Assembly (NCBI GenBank): GCA_910585525.1
Contig: CAJUFR010000054.1
Location: forward strand, 1-14,149
Direction: 5' to 3'
Origin: an uncultured Angelakisella sp.
GTDB lineage: Bacteria; Bacillota; Clostridia; Oscillospirales; Ruminococcaceae
DNA length: 14,149 bases
Shown here: positions 1 to 6,868 of the stretch, one piece after another
Numbering within the stretch: position 1 is the stretch's first letter
How the letters are laid out: each line of letters starts with the position of its first letter
Position numbers and translations under genes: made by a program
Notes under the pieces: model-generated
The model's input: the letters and a program-made list of their open reading frames with translations, nothing else
Told to the model about the DNA's origin: nothing
The model's database searches: none

Positions 1-2
1 CC

Positions 3-1067
3 TTTATGTTCATCCTGGCGGATTTCGGCGTATCCTCCGTGCTGGGCGCGCCAAATCAGATCCACCTGATGACCACCCAGATCTACGCCATCATCAACCG
101 CCCGGACCTGCCGGGCAACCTCCAGCTGGCCTCGGCCTACTCGCTGCTGCTGGCGATGCTGGGGCTGGCGGGGCTGGCCCTTTATAACCGGGTGCTGGCG
201 GCCCAGAAGTACGTGGTGGTCAGCGGCAAGGGGGGCTCGGCCCAGCCCGGCCACCTGGGCCCGGCGCGGTGGGGGCTGTTCGCCTTTTTGGCGGTGGTGT
301 TCGGCATCACCACCCTGGCCCCGGTGGCGGCCACCTTTACCACCGCCTTCACCAAGACCTTCGGCCTGCCCTTTGGCCCGGGGAACGTCACCACCCGGAA
401 CTTCGCCCGGCTCCTTTCCATCCGCAACATCAGCCGGGCCTTCCGCAACAGTGTCTTTCTTTCCGGCATGTCGGCGCTGATCGTCACGGTGGTGGCGCTG
501 GCGGTGGCCTATGTGGCCATCCGGGGGGGCATCCGCCGCTTCTGGGGGGTGCGTCTGATGCAGACCATGGTGACGGTGCCCTACGCCGTGCCGGGGACCA
601 TCATCGCCCTGGCCATGATCCTGGCCTTTGCCCAGCCGCTGCCGGTGGTGGGACTGCGGCTCTACGGCACCATCTGGATCCTGCTGGTGGCCTATGTGGC
701 CCGGTTCATGAACCTGGGGTACAACAACATCTCCGGGGCCATCACCCAGATCGACCAGTCCCTGGAGGAAGCCTCCCGCTGCGCCGGGGCCAGCCATCTG
801 AAGGCCTTTTCCACCATCATGCTGCCGCTTTTGAGGCCCAGCCTTTACGGCTCCTTCTTCCTGGTGGTGGCCCCCACCCTGTCGGAGATCACCCTTTCCT
901 CCCTGCTGTGGAGCGTGGGCAACGAGACCATCGGCACGGTGGTGTTCTCCACCCAGGAGGAGGGGAAGATCCTGCTGACGGCGGCGCTGGCGGTGATCCT
1001 TATCACGGCGGTGGTGGTCATCAACTACCTGGTGCGGTGGGTCAGCGGGGACGACATGGGGATATGA
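3..1067 (+). CDS. ABC transporter permease, ferric iron/phosphonate type (3' part)
   Basis: Integral membrane permease of a binding-protein-dependent ABC importer. The reading frame is open to the window edge, so the true start lies upstream and only about 354 residues are visible. The first visible residues (ILADFGVSSVLG, then LMTTQIY) resemble the region near the end of the first half of FbpB/PhnU-type double permeases. A hydrophilic linker follows (about codons 64-86), then a second complete membrane half with about six hydrophobic segments. The inner-membrane EAA loop, which contacts the ATPase, is at about 765-845 (EEASRCAGASHLKAF...MLPLL). The two-in-one architecture is typical of ferric iron and 2-aminoethylphosphonate importers; sequence alone does not settle the substrate. 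The partner binding protein and ATPase would be expected upstream. No T-tailed terminator follows the TGA stop. Family assignment is firm, substrate is inference. Confidence 0.85.
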   Translation, partial: FMFILADFGVSSVLGAPNQIHLMTTQIYAIINRPDLPGNLQLASAYSLLLAMLGLAGLALYNRVLAAQKYVVVSGKGGSAQPGHLGPARWGLFAFLAVVFGITTLAPVAATFTTAFTKTFGLPFGPGNVTTRNFARLLSIRNISRAFRNSVFLSGMSALIVTVVALAVAYVAIRGGIRRFWGVRLMQTMVTVPYAVPGTIIALAMILAFAQPLPVVGLRLYGTIWILLVAYVARFMNLGYNNISGAITQIDQSLEEASRCAGASHLKAFSTIMLPLLRPSLYGSFFLVVAPTLSEITLSSLLWSVGNETIGTVVFSTQEEGKILLTAALAVILITAVVVINYLVRWVSGDDMGI

Positions 1068-1151
1068 CCCGGCGGTTTTTAGGAGGACCCACACAAAATC
1101 TCCCCGGTTTCTCTGATTTTCAGCGTTTTTCCCGTTTCTTGTAAAAAACAG

Positions 1152-1180
1152 TAGATTTTTCCCTCCGTTTATGCTATCAT
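1152..1180 (+). promoter_or_regulatory. Promoter for the purine-riboswitch/permease unit
   Basis: An extended -10 element TGCTATCAT (1172-1180) lies 17 bp downstream of a weak -35 TAGATT (1152-1157). A start of transcription near 1187 would put the riboswitch aptamer about 14 nt into the RNA. The poor -35 is compensated by the TGn extension. The rest of the 1068-1384 gap holds the riboswitch and its terminator; 1068-1150 shows nothing recognisable. Confidence 0.55.
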
Positions 1181-1200
1181 CCCCTTGTTGTTTTTCTTTC

Positions 1201-1265
1201 CTCGGTATAGTCGGGGCGAAACGGGCCCCGAGTTTCTACTGGCGGCCTATCCGCCAACTACTGAG
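1201..1265 (+). promoter_or_regulatory. Purine riboswitch aptamer, guanine type
   Basis: The conserved purine-riboswitch core is readable. P1 is CTCGG (1201-1205) with CTGAG (1261-1265). The J1/2 segment is TATAGTC. P2 is GGGGC/GCCCC. The J2/3 segment GTTTCTAC has the canonical U47-U51 positions. P3 is TGGCG/CGCCA. The 3' junction is ACTAC. The loops keep the GG (L2) and CC (L3) that form the kissing contact. The ligand-selecting base at the position equivalent to 74 is C, which predicts guanine/hypoxanthine rather than adenine; U at position 51 argues against the 2'-deoxyguanosine variants. It precedes a guanine/hypoxanthine permease, so binding should shut off uptake when purine is plentiful. 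Confidence 0.9.
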
Positions 1266-1271
1266 AAGCTG

Positions 1272-1310
1272 AGCGGCTTCTGTTCCAGGAGCCGCTTTTT
1301 GTTTTTTGGT
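1272..1310 (+). terminator. Riboswitch expression platform terminator
   Basis: AGCGGCTTC (1272-1280) pairs with GGAGCCGCT (1288-1296), 9 bp with one G-U, loop of 7 nt, followed by TTTTTGTTTTTT. An alternative hairpin, AGAAGC (1264-1269) with GCTTCT (1276-1281), uses the last two bases of aptamer P1 and half of the terminator 5' arm. Ligand-stabilised P1 would therefore favour the terminator, giving an OFF switch. The hairpin pairings are seen in the sequence; the switching logic is inferred from the known class. Confidence 0.88.
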
Positions 1311-1384
1311 GGCCGGGACGAAAGCAGCAGGGCCGCTTGTCCCCATCCCGGGGATTTCAGCCCGAAGTGCATAGGAGGGTATCT

Positions 1385-2806
1385 ATGGAAAAATTCTTTA
1401 AACTCAAGGAGAACGGCACCACGGCGCGCACCGAGGTGGTGGCGGGTCTCACCACCTTCATGACCATGGCCTACATCATCGCCCTGAACCCCAACCTGCT
1501 CACCGGCTTTGATGTGGGCTCCGCCCTGTGGAACGGCGTCTTCCTGGCCACCTGCCTGGCCTCCGCCTTCGCCATGTTCTGCATGGCATTCCTGGCCAAC
1601 AAGCCCTTCGCCCTGGCCCCCGGCATGGGCCTCAACAGCTTCTTTGCCGTGGTGGTGGCCAACATCGCCGGTCTCACCGGCATGACCTACGTCGCCAGCT
1701 TCCAGGCCGCCCTGGTCATCATCCTCATCGAGGGCATCGTCTTTGTGGTGCTGTCGGTGCTCAACGTCCGGGAGAAGATCGTGGAGGCCATCCCCCTTGG
1801 GGTGCGGATGGGCATCGCCCCCGCCATCGGCCTGATGCTGATGAACATCGGCCTGGGCTCCAACGCCGGCGTCTACTCCGAGACCGGCGGCCCCTTCTTC
1901 ATGATGCGGGACTTCTTCGGCGCCCTGACCCCCAGCGTGGCCCAGTCCACCATGGGCTCCGGCTACGGCGCCATGGTGCTCCAGGTGGTCACCACCTTCA
2001 TCGGCCTGTTCGCCATCGTGCTGCTGGCCAAGAAGGGCTTTAAGGGCGCGGTGCTGCTGGGGATGCTCATCGCCTCGGTGATCTACTGGGGCGGCTCCTC
2101 CCTGGTGCTGGGACAGGACCCCTTTGCCTCCCTGGCCACCGCATCCTTCGTTCCCCCCATCGCCGACATGGCCGCCACCACTCTGTTCAAGTTCAACTTT
2201 GCCGGATTTATGCAGATCGGCTGGTTCACCGCCATCACCCTGGTCATCACCTTCTGCATGATCGATATGTTTGACACCATCGGCACCCTGGTGGGCACCG
2301 CCAGCCGGGCCGGGATGGTGGACAAGGACGGCAACATGCCCAACATGAAGGAGGCCCTGCTGTCCGACGCCATCGGCACCGTGGCCGGGGCCTGCACCGG
2401 CACCTCCACCGTCACCACCTTTGTGGAATCCGCCTCCGGGGTGGAGGCCGGCGGCCGCACCGGGCTCACCGCCCTCACCACCGGCGTCCTTTTCCTGGCC
2501 TGCATCTTCATCGCCCCCATCGCCGCCATCATCCCCGCCGCCGCCACCTCCGCCGCCCTGATCTACGTGGGGGTGCTGATGCTGATGGGGCTCAAAAACG
2601 TCAAGTTCGACGACCTGGACCAGATGGTCCCTGTGGCGCTGATGCTCATCGGGATGCCGGTCTCCAGCTCCATCGGCCACGCCATCGGCCTGGGGCTCAT
2701 CTCCTACACCGTCATCAAGGTGTTCAGCGGCAAGCCCAGCGAGGTCTCGATCCTCACCTACGTCATCTCCGCCCTCTTCCTGGTAAAGTTCTTCCTCATC
2801 GTCTAG
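1385..2806 (+). CDS. pbuG: AzgA/PbuG-family guanine/hypoxanthine permease
   Basis: Purine nucleobase:proton symporter of the NCS2/AzgA family, 473 residues, the usual family length. The chosen ATG follows AGGAGGG with correct spacing; an in-frame ATG at 1337 lacks an RBS and would add 16 atypical residues. Family signatures visible: N-terminal TEVVAGLTTFMTMAYII, APGMGLNSFF (about residues 78-86), MFDTIGTLVG (about 295-304) and the highly diagnostic GTSTVTTFVESASGVEAGGR starting near 339. About 12 or more hydrophobic segments span the chain. The guanine-type riboswitch directly upstream supports guanine/hypoxanthine as substrate over adenine. The gene appears monocistronic: a GC-rich hairpin begins at the stop codon. 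Recognition of the family is certain; the exact paralogue name (PbuG, PbuO or AzgA) is less so. Confidence 0.93.
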   Translation: MEKFFKLKENGTTARTEVVAGLTTFMTMAYIIALNPNLLTGFDVGSALWNGVFLATCLASAFAMFCMAFLANKPFALAPGMGLNSFFAVVVANIAGLTGMTYVASFQAALVIILIEGIVFVVLSVLNVREKIVEAIPLGVRMGIAPAIGLMLMNIGLGSNAGVYSETGGPFFMMRDFFGALTPSVAQSTMGSGYGAMVLQVVTTFIGLFAIVLLAKKGFKGAVLLGMLIASVIYWGGSSLVLGQDPFASLATASFVPPIADMAATTLFKFNFAGFMQIGWFTAITLVITFCMIDMFDTIGTLVGTASRAGMVDKDGNMPNMKEALLSDAIGTVAGACTGTSTVTTFVESASGVEAGGRTGLTALTTGVLFLACIFIAPIAAIIPAAATSAALIYVGVLMLMGLKNVKFDDLDQMVPVALMLIGMPVSSSIGHAIGLGLISYTVIKVFSGKPSEVSILTYVISALFLVKFFLIV

Positions 2807-2823
2807 CGGCGGCGTGCCGCCGC
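2806..2823 (+). repeat. GC hairpin at the permease stop codon
   Basis: GCGGCGGC (2806-2813) and GCCGCCGC (2816-2823) form a perfect 8-bp inverted repeat that begins at the last base of the TAG stop. There is no T-run after it. It may protect the 3' end or help termination together with the larger hairpin five bases on. Confidence 0.6.
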
Positions 2824-2827
2824 AGTC

Positions 2828-2888
2828 AAGCCCCCTGCAAAGCTAAGGCCCCCTCCTTTGGAGGGGGCCTTAGCTTTGCAGGGGGCTT
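2828..2888. repeat. Perfect 29-bp inverted repeat with 3-nt loop
   Basis: Bases 2828-2856 are perfectly complementary to 2860-2888, leaving a TTT loop. The arm holds a C-run, TGCAAAGCTAAGG and a second C-run. Neither side is followed by a T-tract, so it is not a classic intrinsic terminator, although such a stable hairpin could still halt transcription or shield RNA 3' ends. Its perfection suggests a small mobile or dispersed palindromic element, or a recently duplicated inverted segment. Confidence 0.85.
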
Positions 2889-2965
2889 AAGTGGGTGCCT
2901 GGAGTCTTGGCGGCGTTTTTTGGGTGTTGTTCCTGGCTTTCTTGTGGAAAAACCTTCCCTGGGGC

Positions 2966-2995
2966 TTGCCAAAGGGCGGTTGCATCGGCTATAAT
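2966..2995 (+). promoter_or_regulatory. Promoter of the GH25 gene
   Basis: -35 TTGCCA (2966-2971), 18-bp spacer, perfect -10 TATAAT (2990-2995), placed about 50 bp upstream of the start codon. This indicates the lysozyme-like gene is transcribed on its own. Confidence 0.75.
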
Positions 2996-3045
2996 AAAAA
3001 ACAGTGCTCTTCGACACACATTTACAGCATCTGCGGGAGGTACCT

Positions 3046-4173
3046 ATGAAGAAAAAGGCATTTACCCGGCGGAAAGGTCAGCTGGCGGTTCTTTGCGCCG
3101 CGGCGCTGGTCCTCTGCCCCCTGGGGACAGGCGCGGGCAGGCTGGACCAGCTTACCGGCGCTTCCTATATCGTGGAGGGGCAGCAGTCCCAGGACCAGCC
3201 TGCTCCACCCCCCTCTGTCCCGGCGGGCAAGCTGAATTCCTATGTCACCGACGGCTCCATCCGGGTCAGCGACCTGCTGGAGGTGGCGGAGGATTACAGC
3301 AAGGTCCCCCAGGACTTTTTGGACGAGATAGAGGGCCGTGATTCCATCACGGTGGACCGGTTCCAGGACTACATGCTGGAGTACAAGCTTCCCGGCCAGT
3401 ACGCCCAGCGGTTCATCGACGACTACTTTATCTTCAAGCAGGGGGACAAGTTCCAGTACCTGCCGGTGGAAAAGGGTGCCACCAAGCACCGGTATGATTG
3501 GGATAACCTGGTCCACTACTCCTACGAGAAGGATTATGTGGTGAACGGCAGTTCCCGGGCCCTGAAGGGCGTCGATGTTTCGGTGTTCCAGGGGAACATC
3601 GACTGGTATTCGGTAAAGGCGGACGGGGTGGACTTTGCCTTTATCCGCCTGGGCTACCGGGGGTACACCAACGGGGCCATCAAGGTGGACAGCAACTTCC
3701 ACCAGAACATCCAGGGGGCCAAGGCCGCGGGGGTGCGGGTGGGGGTCTACTTCTACTCCCAGGCCATCTCCCGGGCGGAGGCCATTGAGGAGGCCCAGTT
3801 CTGCATCGACGAGCTCAGCGGCTACAGCCTGGACCTGCCGGTGGTGTTCGACCTGGAGGGGGCCCAGACCAACCAGTACCGCACCCGGGGGCTGGGGACC
3901 CAGACGGCGGTGAACATGGTAAAGGCCTTCTGCGACACGGTTGAGAACGCCGGTTACGATTCCATGTACTACTCCTACGCCAAGTTCCTGGCGGAGCACG
4001 AGGGGATGGTGGCCCAGCTGGAGGGGTACGACCTTTGGATGGCCATGTACTACCGGGTGCCCTTCTTCCCCTACAACTTCCAGATATGGCAGTACAGTTC
4101 CACCGGCCGGGTGGCCGGCATCCCCAAGGAAGTGGATATGAACCTGTGGTTTTTGGACTACCAGCCCTCCTGA
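3046..4173 (+). CDS. Secreted GH25 lysozyme-like muramidase
   Basis: Predicted peptidoglycan N-acetylmuramidase acting outside the membrane; 375 residues. The ATG follows GGGAGG at good spacing; an upstream in-frame start is not supported. The N-terminus has a basic start (MKKKAFTRRK) and hydrophobic core (residues 12-27), a signal peptide or membrane anchor. Residues 30-170 are a low-similarity region that I do not recognise, with a P/Q-rich stretch near 45-60. The GH25 barrel starts at GVDVSVFQG (Asp177) and runs to the C-terminus: FIRLGYRG, GVYFYSQA, VVFDLE with the family's DxE pair (Asp269, Glu271, the likely catalytic acid), and WQYSS followed by VDMN near the end. The domain is complete. 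No cell-wall-binding repeats or sortase motif are present. Its own promoter and terminator mark it as a single-gene unit. Possible roles are wall remodelling or attack on neighbours; this cannot be decided here. Confidence 0.9.
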   Translation: MKKKAFTRRKGQLAVLCAAALVLCPLGTGAGRLDQLTGASYIVEGQQSQDQPAPPPSVPAGKLNSYVTDGSIRVSDLLEVAEDYSKVPQDFLDEIEGRDSITVDRFQDYMLEYKLPGQYAQRFIDDYFIFKQGDKFQYLPVEKGATKHRYDWDNLVHYSYEKDYVVNGSSRALKGVDVSVFQGNIDWYSVKADGVDFAFIRLGYRGYTNGAIKVDSNFHQNIQGAKAAGVRVGVYFYSQAISRAEAIEEAQFCIDELSGYSLDLPVVFDLEGAQTNQYRTRGLGTQTAVNMVKAFCDTVENAGYDSMYYSYAKFLAEHEGMVAQLEGYDLWMAMYYRVPFFPYNFQIWQYSSTGRVAGIPKEVDMNLWFLDYQPS

Positions 4174-4183
4174 GAAGGGCAAA

Positions 4184-4224
4184 AAGCAGCCCCTTTTTTC
4201 CAGGGGGGCTGCTTGTGTTTTTTG
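4184..4224 (+). terminator. Intrinsic terminator of the GH25 gene
   Basis: AAGCAGCCCC (4184-4193) pairs with GGGGCTGCTT (4205-4214), 10 bp, followed by GTGTTTTTTG. An A-run on the left side could allow activity in the reverse direction as well. Confidence 0.85.
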
Positions 4225-4237
4225 TGCAGTTTCCACC

Positions 4238-4266
4238 TTGACTTTCACGGGTCTATCTGGTATCCT
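4238..4266 (+). promoter_or_regulatory. Promoter of guaB
   Basis: -35 TTGACT (4238-4243), exact 17-bp spacer, -10 TATCCT (4261-4266). The predicted leader of about 75 nt has a small hairpin, CGGGGGA (4282-4288) with TCCCCCG (4292-4298), then a purine-rich stretch into the RBS. No purine aptamer core is visible in this leader. Confidence 0.7.
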
Positions 4267-4349
4267 AATTAGAAAAATCCACGGGGGACGGTCCCCCGAA
4301 AGACCCAAGAGGAAAAGGAAAAAGAGACGAAAAGAGAAGGAGAAGCAGC

Positions 4350-5855
4350 ATGGCGTTTTATTTTTCGGAACCCTCCCGCACCTTTGGCGAGTACCTGCTG
4401 GTACCCGGTTACTCCTCGGCGGAGTGCATCCCGGCCAACGTGAGCCTGCGCACCCCCCTGGTCAAGTTCCGCAAGGGGCAGGAGGAATGTCCCCTCTGCA
4501 TGAACATCCCCCTCACCTCCGCCATCATGCAGTCGGTGTCCGGTGACCGGATGGCCATCGCCCTGGCCCGGGAGGGCGGCATCTCCTTCATCTACGGCAG
4601 CCAGACGGTGGAGGAGGAGGCCGCTATGGTGGCCCGGGTCAAAAGCTACAAGGCCGGGTTCGTCACCAGCGACAGCAACATCGGGCCGGACGCCATGCTC
4701 TCCGATATCCTGGAACTGAAGGAGCGCACCGGCCATTCCACCGTGGCGGTGACCAGCGACGGCACCGCCACCGGGGAACTGGTGGGCATCGTCACCAGCC
4801 GGGACTACCGCATCAGCCGGATGCCCCTGGACACCAAGGTCCGGGATTTTATGACCAAGTTCGAGGACCTGGTCACCGCCCCCCACACCACCACCCTGAA
4901 GGAAGCCAACGACATCATCTGGGAGCACAAGCTCAACTCCCTGCCCCTCATCGACCAGGAGCGGCGGCTGCGGTACTTTGTGTTCCGCAAGGACTACGAC
5001 AGCCACAAGGAGAACCAGAGCGAACTGCTGGACAGCCAGAAGCGGTACGTGGTGGGGGCGGGCATCAACACCCGTGACTACGCCGAGCGTGTCCCCGCCC
5101 TGCTGGAGGCCGGCGCCGACGTGCTGTGCATCGATTCCTCCGAGGGCTTTTCCGAGTGGCAGAGCCGCACCATCGCCTGGATCCGCCAGCGGTACGGCGA
5201 CAAGGTGAAGGTGGGGGCCGGCAACGTGGTGGACCGGGAGGGCTTCCTCTTCCTGGCCAAGGCCGGGGCGGACTTTGTCAAGATCGGTATCGGCGGCGGC
5301 TCCATCTGCATCACCCGGGAGCAGAAGGGCATCGGCCGGGGCCAGGCCACGGCGGTCATCGAGGTGGCAAAGGCCCGGGACGAATACTTCCAGGAGACCG
5401 GGGTCTATATCCCCATCTGCTCCGACGGGGGCATCGTCCACGATTACCATATGACGCTGGCCCTGGCCATGGGGGCGGACTTCCTGATGCTGGGGCGGTA
5501 TTTCTCCCGGTTCGACGAGAGCCCCACCAACCGGGTGCTGGTGGGCGGCAGCTACATGAAGGAGTACTGGGGCGAGGGGAGCAACCGGGCCCGGAACTGG
5601 CAGCGGTACGACCTTGGGGGGGACAAGAAGCTCTCCTTCGAGGAGGGCGTGGATTCCTACGTTCCCTACGCCGGGGCGCTGAAGGACAATGTGGGGGTGA
5701 GCCTTGCCAAGGTCCGCTCCACCATGTGCAATTGCGGGGTGCTGTCCATCCCGGAACTCCAGGAGAAGGCCAAGATCACCCTGGTCTCGGCCACCTCCAT
5801 CGTGGAGGGGGGCAGCCACGACGTGCTGCTGAAGGACCAGGCGTCGGCCCGGTAA
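4350..5855 (+). CDS. guaB: Inosine-5'-monophosphate dehydrogenase
   Basis: Cytosolic NAD-dependent oxidation of IMP to XMP, the committed step to guanine nucleotides; 501 residues. The ATG follows AAGGAG with a 7-nt spacer. It has a TIM-barrel catalytic domain interrupted by a CBS-pair (Bateman) region at about residues 95-215 (VTSRDYRISR, LNSLPLID). Catalytic features: DSSEGFSEW from Asp262, GAGN near 290, the IMP-binding loop GGGSICITREQKG with catalytic Cys320, CSDGG near 360, GRYFSRF, and the mobile flap with Arg419-Tyr420 in RNWQRYDLGG. Loop and flap differ from the common bacterial GPGSICTTR type and match my memory of the Tritrichomonas foetus enzyme, whose Cys319 and Arg418/Tyr419 are offset by exactly one. 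The gene stands alone, with guaA not in the window. Function is certain. Confidence 0.96.
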   Translation: MAFYFSEPSRTFGEYLLVPGYSSAECIPANVSLRTPLVKFRKGQEECPLCMNIPLTSAIMQSVSGDRMAIALAREGGISFIYGSQTVEEEAAMVARVKSYKAGFVTSDSNIGPDAMLSDILELKERTGHSTVAVTSDGTATGELVGIVTSRDYRISRMPLDTKVRDFMTKFEDLVTAPHTTTLKEANDIIWEHKLNSLPLIDQERRLRYFVFRKDYDSHKENQSELLDSQKRYVVGAGINTRDYAERVPALLEAGADVLCIDSSEGFSEWQSRTIAWIRQRYGDKVKVGAGNVVDREGFLFLAKAGADFVKIGIGGGSICITREQKGIGRGQATAVIEVAKARDEYFQETGVYIPICSDGGIVHDYHMTLALAMGADFLMLGRYFSRFDESPTNRVLVGGSYMKEYWGEGSNRARNWQRYDLGGDKKLSFEEGVDSYVPYAGALKDNVGVSLAKVRSTMCNCGVLSIPELQEKAKITLVSATSIVEGGSHDVLLKDQASAR

Positions 5856-5876
5856 CATCGGTAACAGATATGGTAA

Positions 5877-5916
5877 GGGGCGGGGGTCCCGGCGATGATG
5901 CCGGGGCTCCCGCCCC
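5877..5916. terminator. Hairpin between convergent genes
   Basis: A 17-bp stem (5877-5893 with 5900-5916, two G-U pairs) and a 6-nt GATGAT loop lie between the guaB stop and the stop of the minus-strand DUF1294 gene. An A-run follows on the plus strand, and T-richness on the minus-strand exit is modest, so it resembles a shared bidirectional terminator without a perfect tail for either direction. Confidence 0.6.
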
Positions 5917-5925
5917 AAAAATATG

Positions 5926-6228
5926 TTATCTTGTCAAAAACCACAGCAGCGCCAGCTGGGCGGCCAGTATCCCCGGCATCCCCCAGACAAAGTACCAGTG
6001 CTTGGTCTTGTGCCGGAAAAGATACATCCCCGCCAGCGCCCCCGCCGAGCCCCCCAGGGCCGCCGTCAAAAACAGCGTCCGTTCCGGCACCCGCCGCCGG
6101 GAGGGCTTCCCTTGGGCCGCCCGGCGGCCGTTCCTCACCGCCACCGACTTGTCGAAGCCCATCATCCCCAGCCCCAGCAGGTTCACCGCCGCCAGGTAGC
6201 CCAGCAGCACCAACTCCAGCGGCGGCAT
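5926..6228 (-). CDS. DUF1294 family small membrane protein
   Basis: A 100-residue protein of the DUF1294 family, function unknown. It shows hydrophobic segments at about residues 4-24, 52-70 and 79-98. Family-typical positions are MGFDKSVA (Asp-Lys after the first segment), RRRVPER, a GG-S-G-AL-GM stretch and FRHKTKHWYF. The start is placed at the ATG whose first base is the last base of the upstream gene's TGA stop (TGATG overlap at 6230-6226); this gives the standard family length, whereas the longer open frame adds residues unlike the family. The overlap implies translational coupling with the upstream unknown gene. DUF1294 domains also occur fused to cold-shock domains in other bacteria, which gives no firm role here. 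Confidence 0.85.
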   Translation of the reverse strand: MPPLELVLLGYLAAVNLLGLGMMGFDKSVAVRNGRRAAQGKPSRRRVPERTLFLTAALGGSAGALAGMYLFRHKTKHWYFVWGMPGILAAQLALLWFLTR

Positions 6229-6800
6229 CACAGGACACCCCACTCCCGCAGCAGGCGGAACCAGGCGGCGGAGGCGGTCTCCGGCAGGTCCCGCAGGGTG
6301 CTCATCAGCACCTGGGGGCCGAAGCGGAACAGCAGGTAGGAGGCCCCGAAGGCCACCAGGGCGGCGAAGGCCAGCCACACCCAGTACCCCACCCGGCGCT
6401 TGGCCACCGCCACGTATCCCTTGCCGGCGGGGAGGTACCCCGCCACCTTCCAGAAGAAGCAGGATGCCCCCGCCACGGGGTAGACCGGGACGCAGAGGTT
6501 ATGGGGCCCCATCTGCCGCCGGACATAGCCAGCGGGGGCCCGTCCCTTCCGGGCCAGTATCCCCAGGCAGCCCTTGGGGGAGAGGTCCCACCCCTCCTCG
6601 CTGCGCTTGGCGGCCTCCTCCAGCACCTGGCGGGAGTAGAGGGGGGCGGTGAAGGACTTCCAGTAGGCCCCCGCCCCGGGGATGGTGACCCGCTTCTGGA
6701 TATTCAGTTCCCGGGCCGGCGCCCCCTTGATGGCGTGGAGTTCCCCCAGGAGCTCCATTTCCTTTTCCGCCCCGTCCACCAGGGCCCGAACGGTGGTCAT
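6228..6800 (-). CDS. Unknown membrane-anchored protein
   Basis: I do not recognise this 190-residue protein. The ATG is preceded by AGGAGG with a 9-nt spacer and by a near-consensus promoter, so the gene is well supported. Residues 1-135 look soluble, with a charged N-terminal helix (RALVDGAEKEMELLGEL) and a mixed alpha/beta middle containing SPKGCLGILARKG and RRQMGPHNLCVPVYPV; it has three cysteines. A single strong membrane helix lies at about 138-158 (YWVWLAFAALVAFGASYLLF), followed by a short amphipathic tail. No signal peptide is apparent. It overlaps the start of the DUF1294 gene by one base, so the two are presumably made together and may act at the membrane together. Confidence 0.75.
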   Translation of the reverse strand: MTTVRALVDGAEKEMELLGELHAIKGAPARELNIQKRVTIPGAGAYWKSFTAPLYSRQVLEEAAKRSEEGWDLSPKGCLGILARKGRAPAGYVRRQMGPHNLCVPVYPVAGASCFFWKVAGYLPAGKGYVAVAKRRVGYWVWLAFAALVAFGASYLLFRFGPQVLMSTLRDLPETASAAWFRLLREWGVL

Positions 6801-6839
6801 AGCCTGCCGCCTCCTGACTTTTTAGAGATCATCCTATTG

Positions 6840-6868
6840 ATTATACCGGCTCCCGCCTTTGGCGTCAA
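6840..6868 (-). promoter_or_regulatory. Promoter of the minus-strand gene pair
   Basis: On the minus strand: -35 TTGACG (6868-6863), exact 17-bp spacer, perfect -10 TATAAT (6845-6840). It sits about 40 bp before the ATG of the 190-residue protein. It diverges from the plus-strand promoter at 6966-6994; roughly 100 bp separate the two, holding a small GGGGC/GCCCC hairpin (6933-6947) and no evident gene. Confidence 0.8.

Noticed and set aside
1337..1384. Upstream ATG for the purine permease
   Set aside because: No RBS, and it lies shortly after the riboswitch terminator; the ATG at 1385 has AGGAGGG and begins the family-typical N-terminus.
1247..2680. Long minus-strand open frame (477 residues) opposite the purine permease
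   Set aside because: Extremely rich in Gly, His and Asp, as expected from the complement of GC-rich codons; no RBS or known domain, and it covers a certain gene.
2826..3017. 63-residue minus-strand open frame
   Set aside because: Built from the 29-bp palindrome and the GH25 promoter region; no RBS and no family resemblance.
5862..5873. Shared 12-mer TAACAGATATGG, also present inverted at 14076-14087
   Set aside because: No further similarity around the copies and no associated element; probably chance.
4269..5918. Long minus-strand open frame (549 residues) opposite guaB
   Set aside because: Shadow of high-GC coding sequence with His/Gly/Pro-biased composition. The same applies to the minus frames at 3022-4308, 6999-8873, 9077-11539 and 11788-13287.
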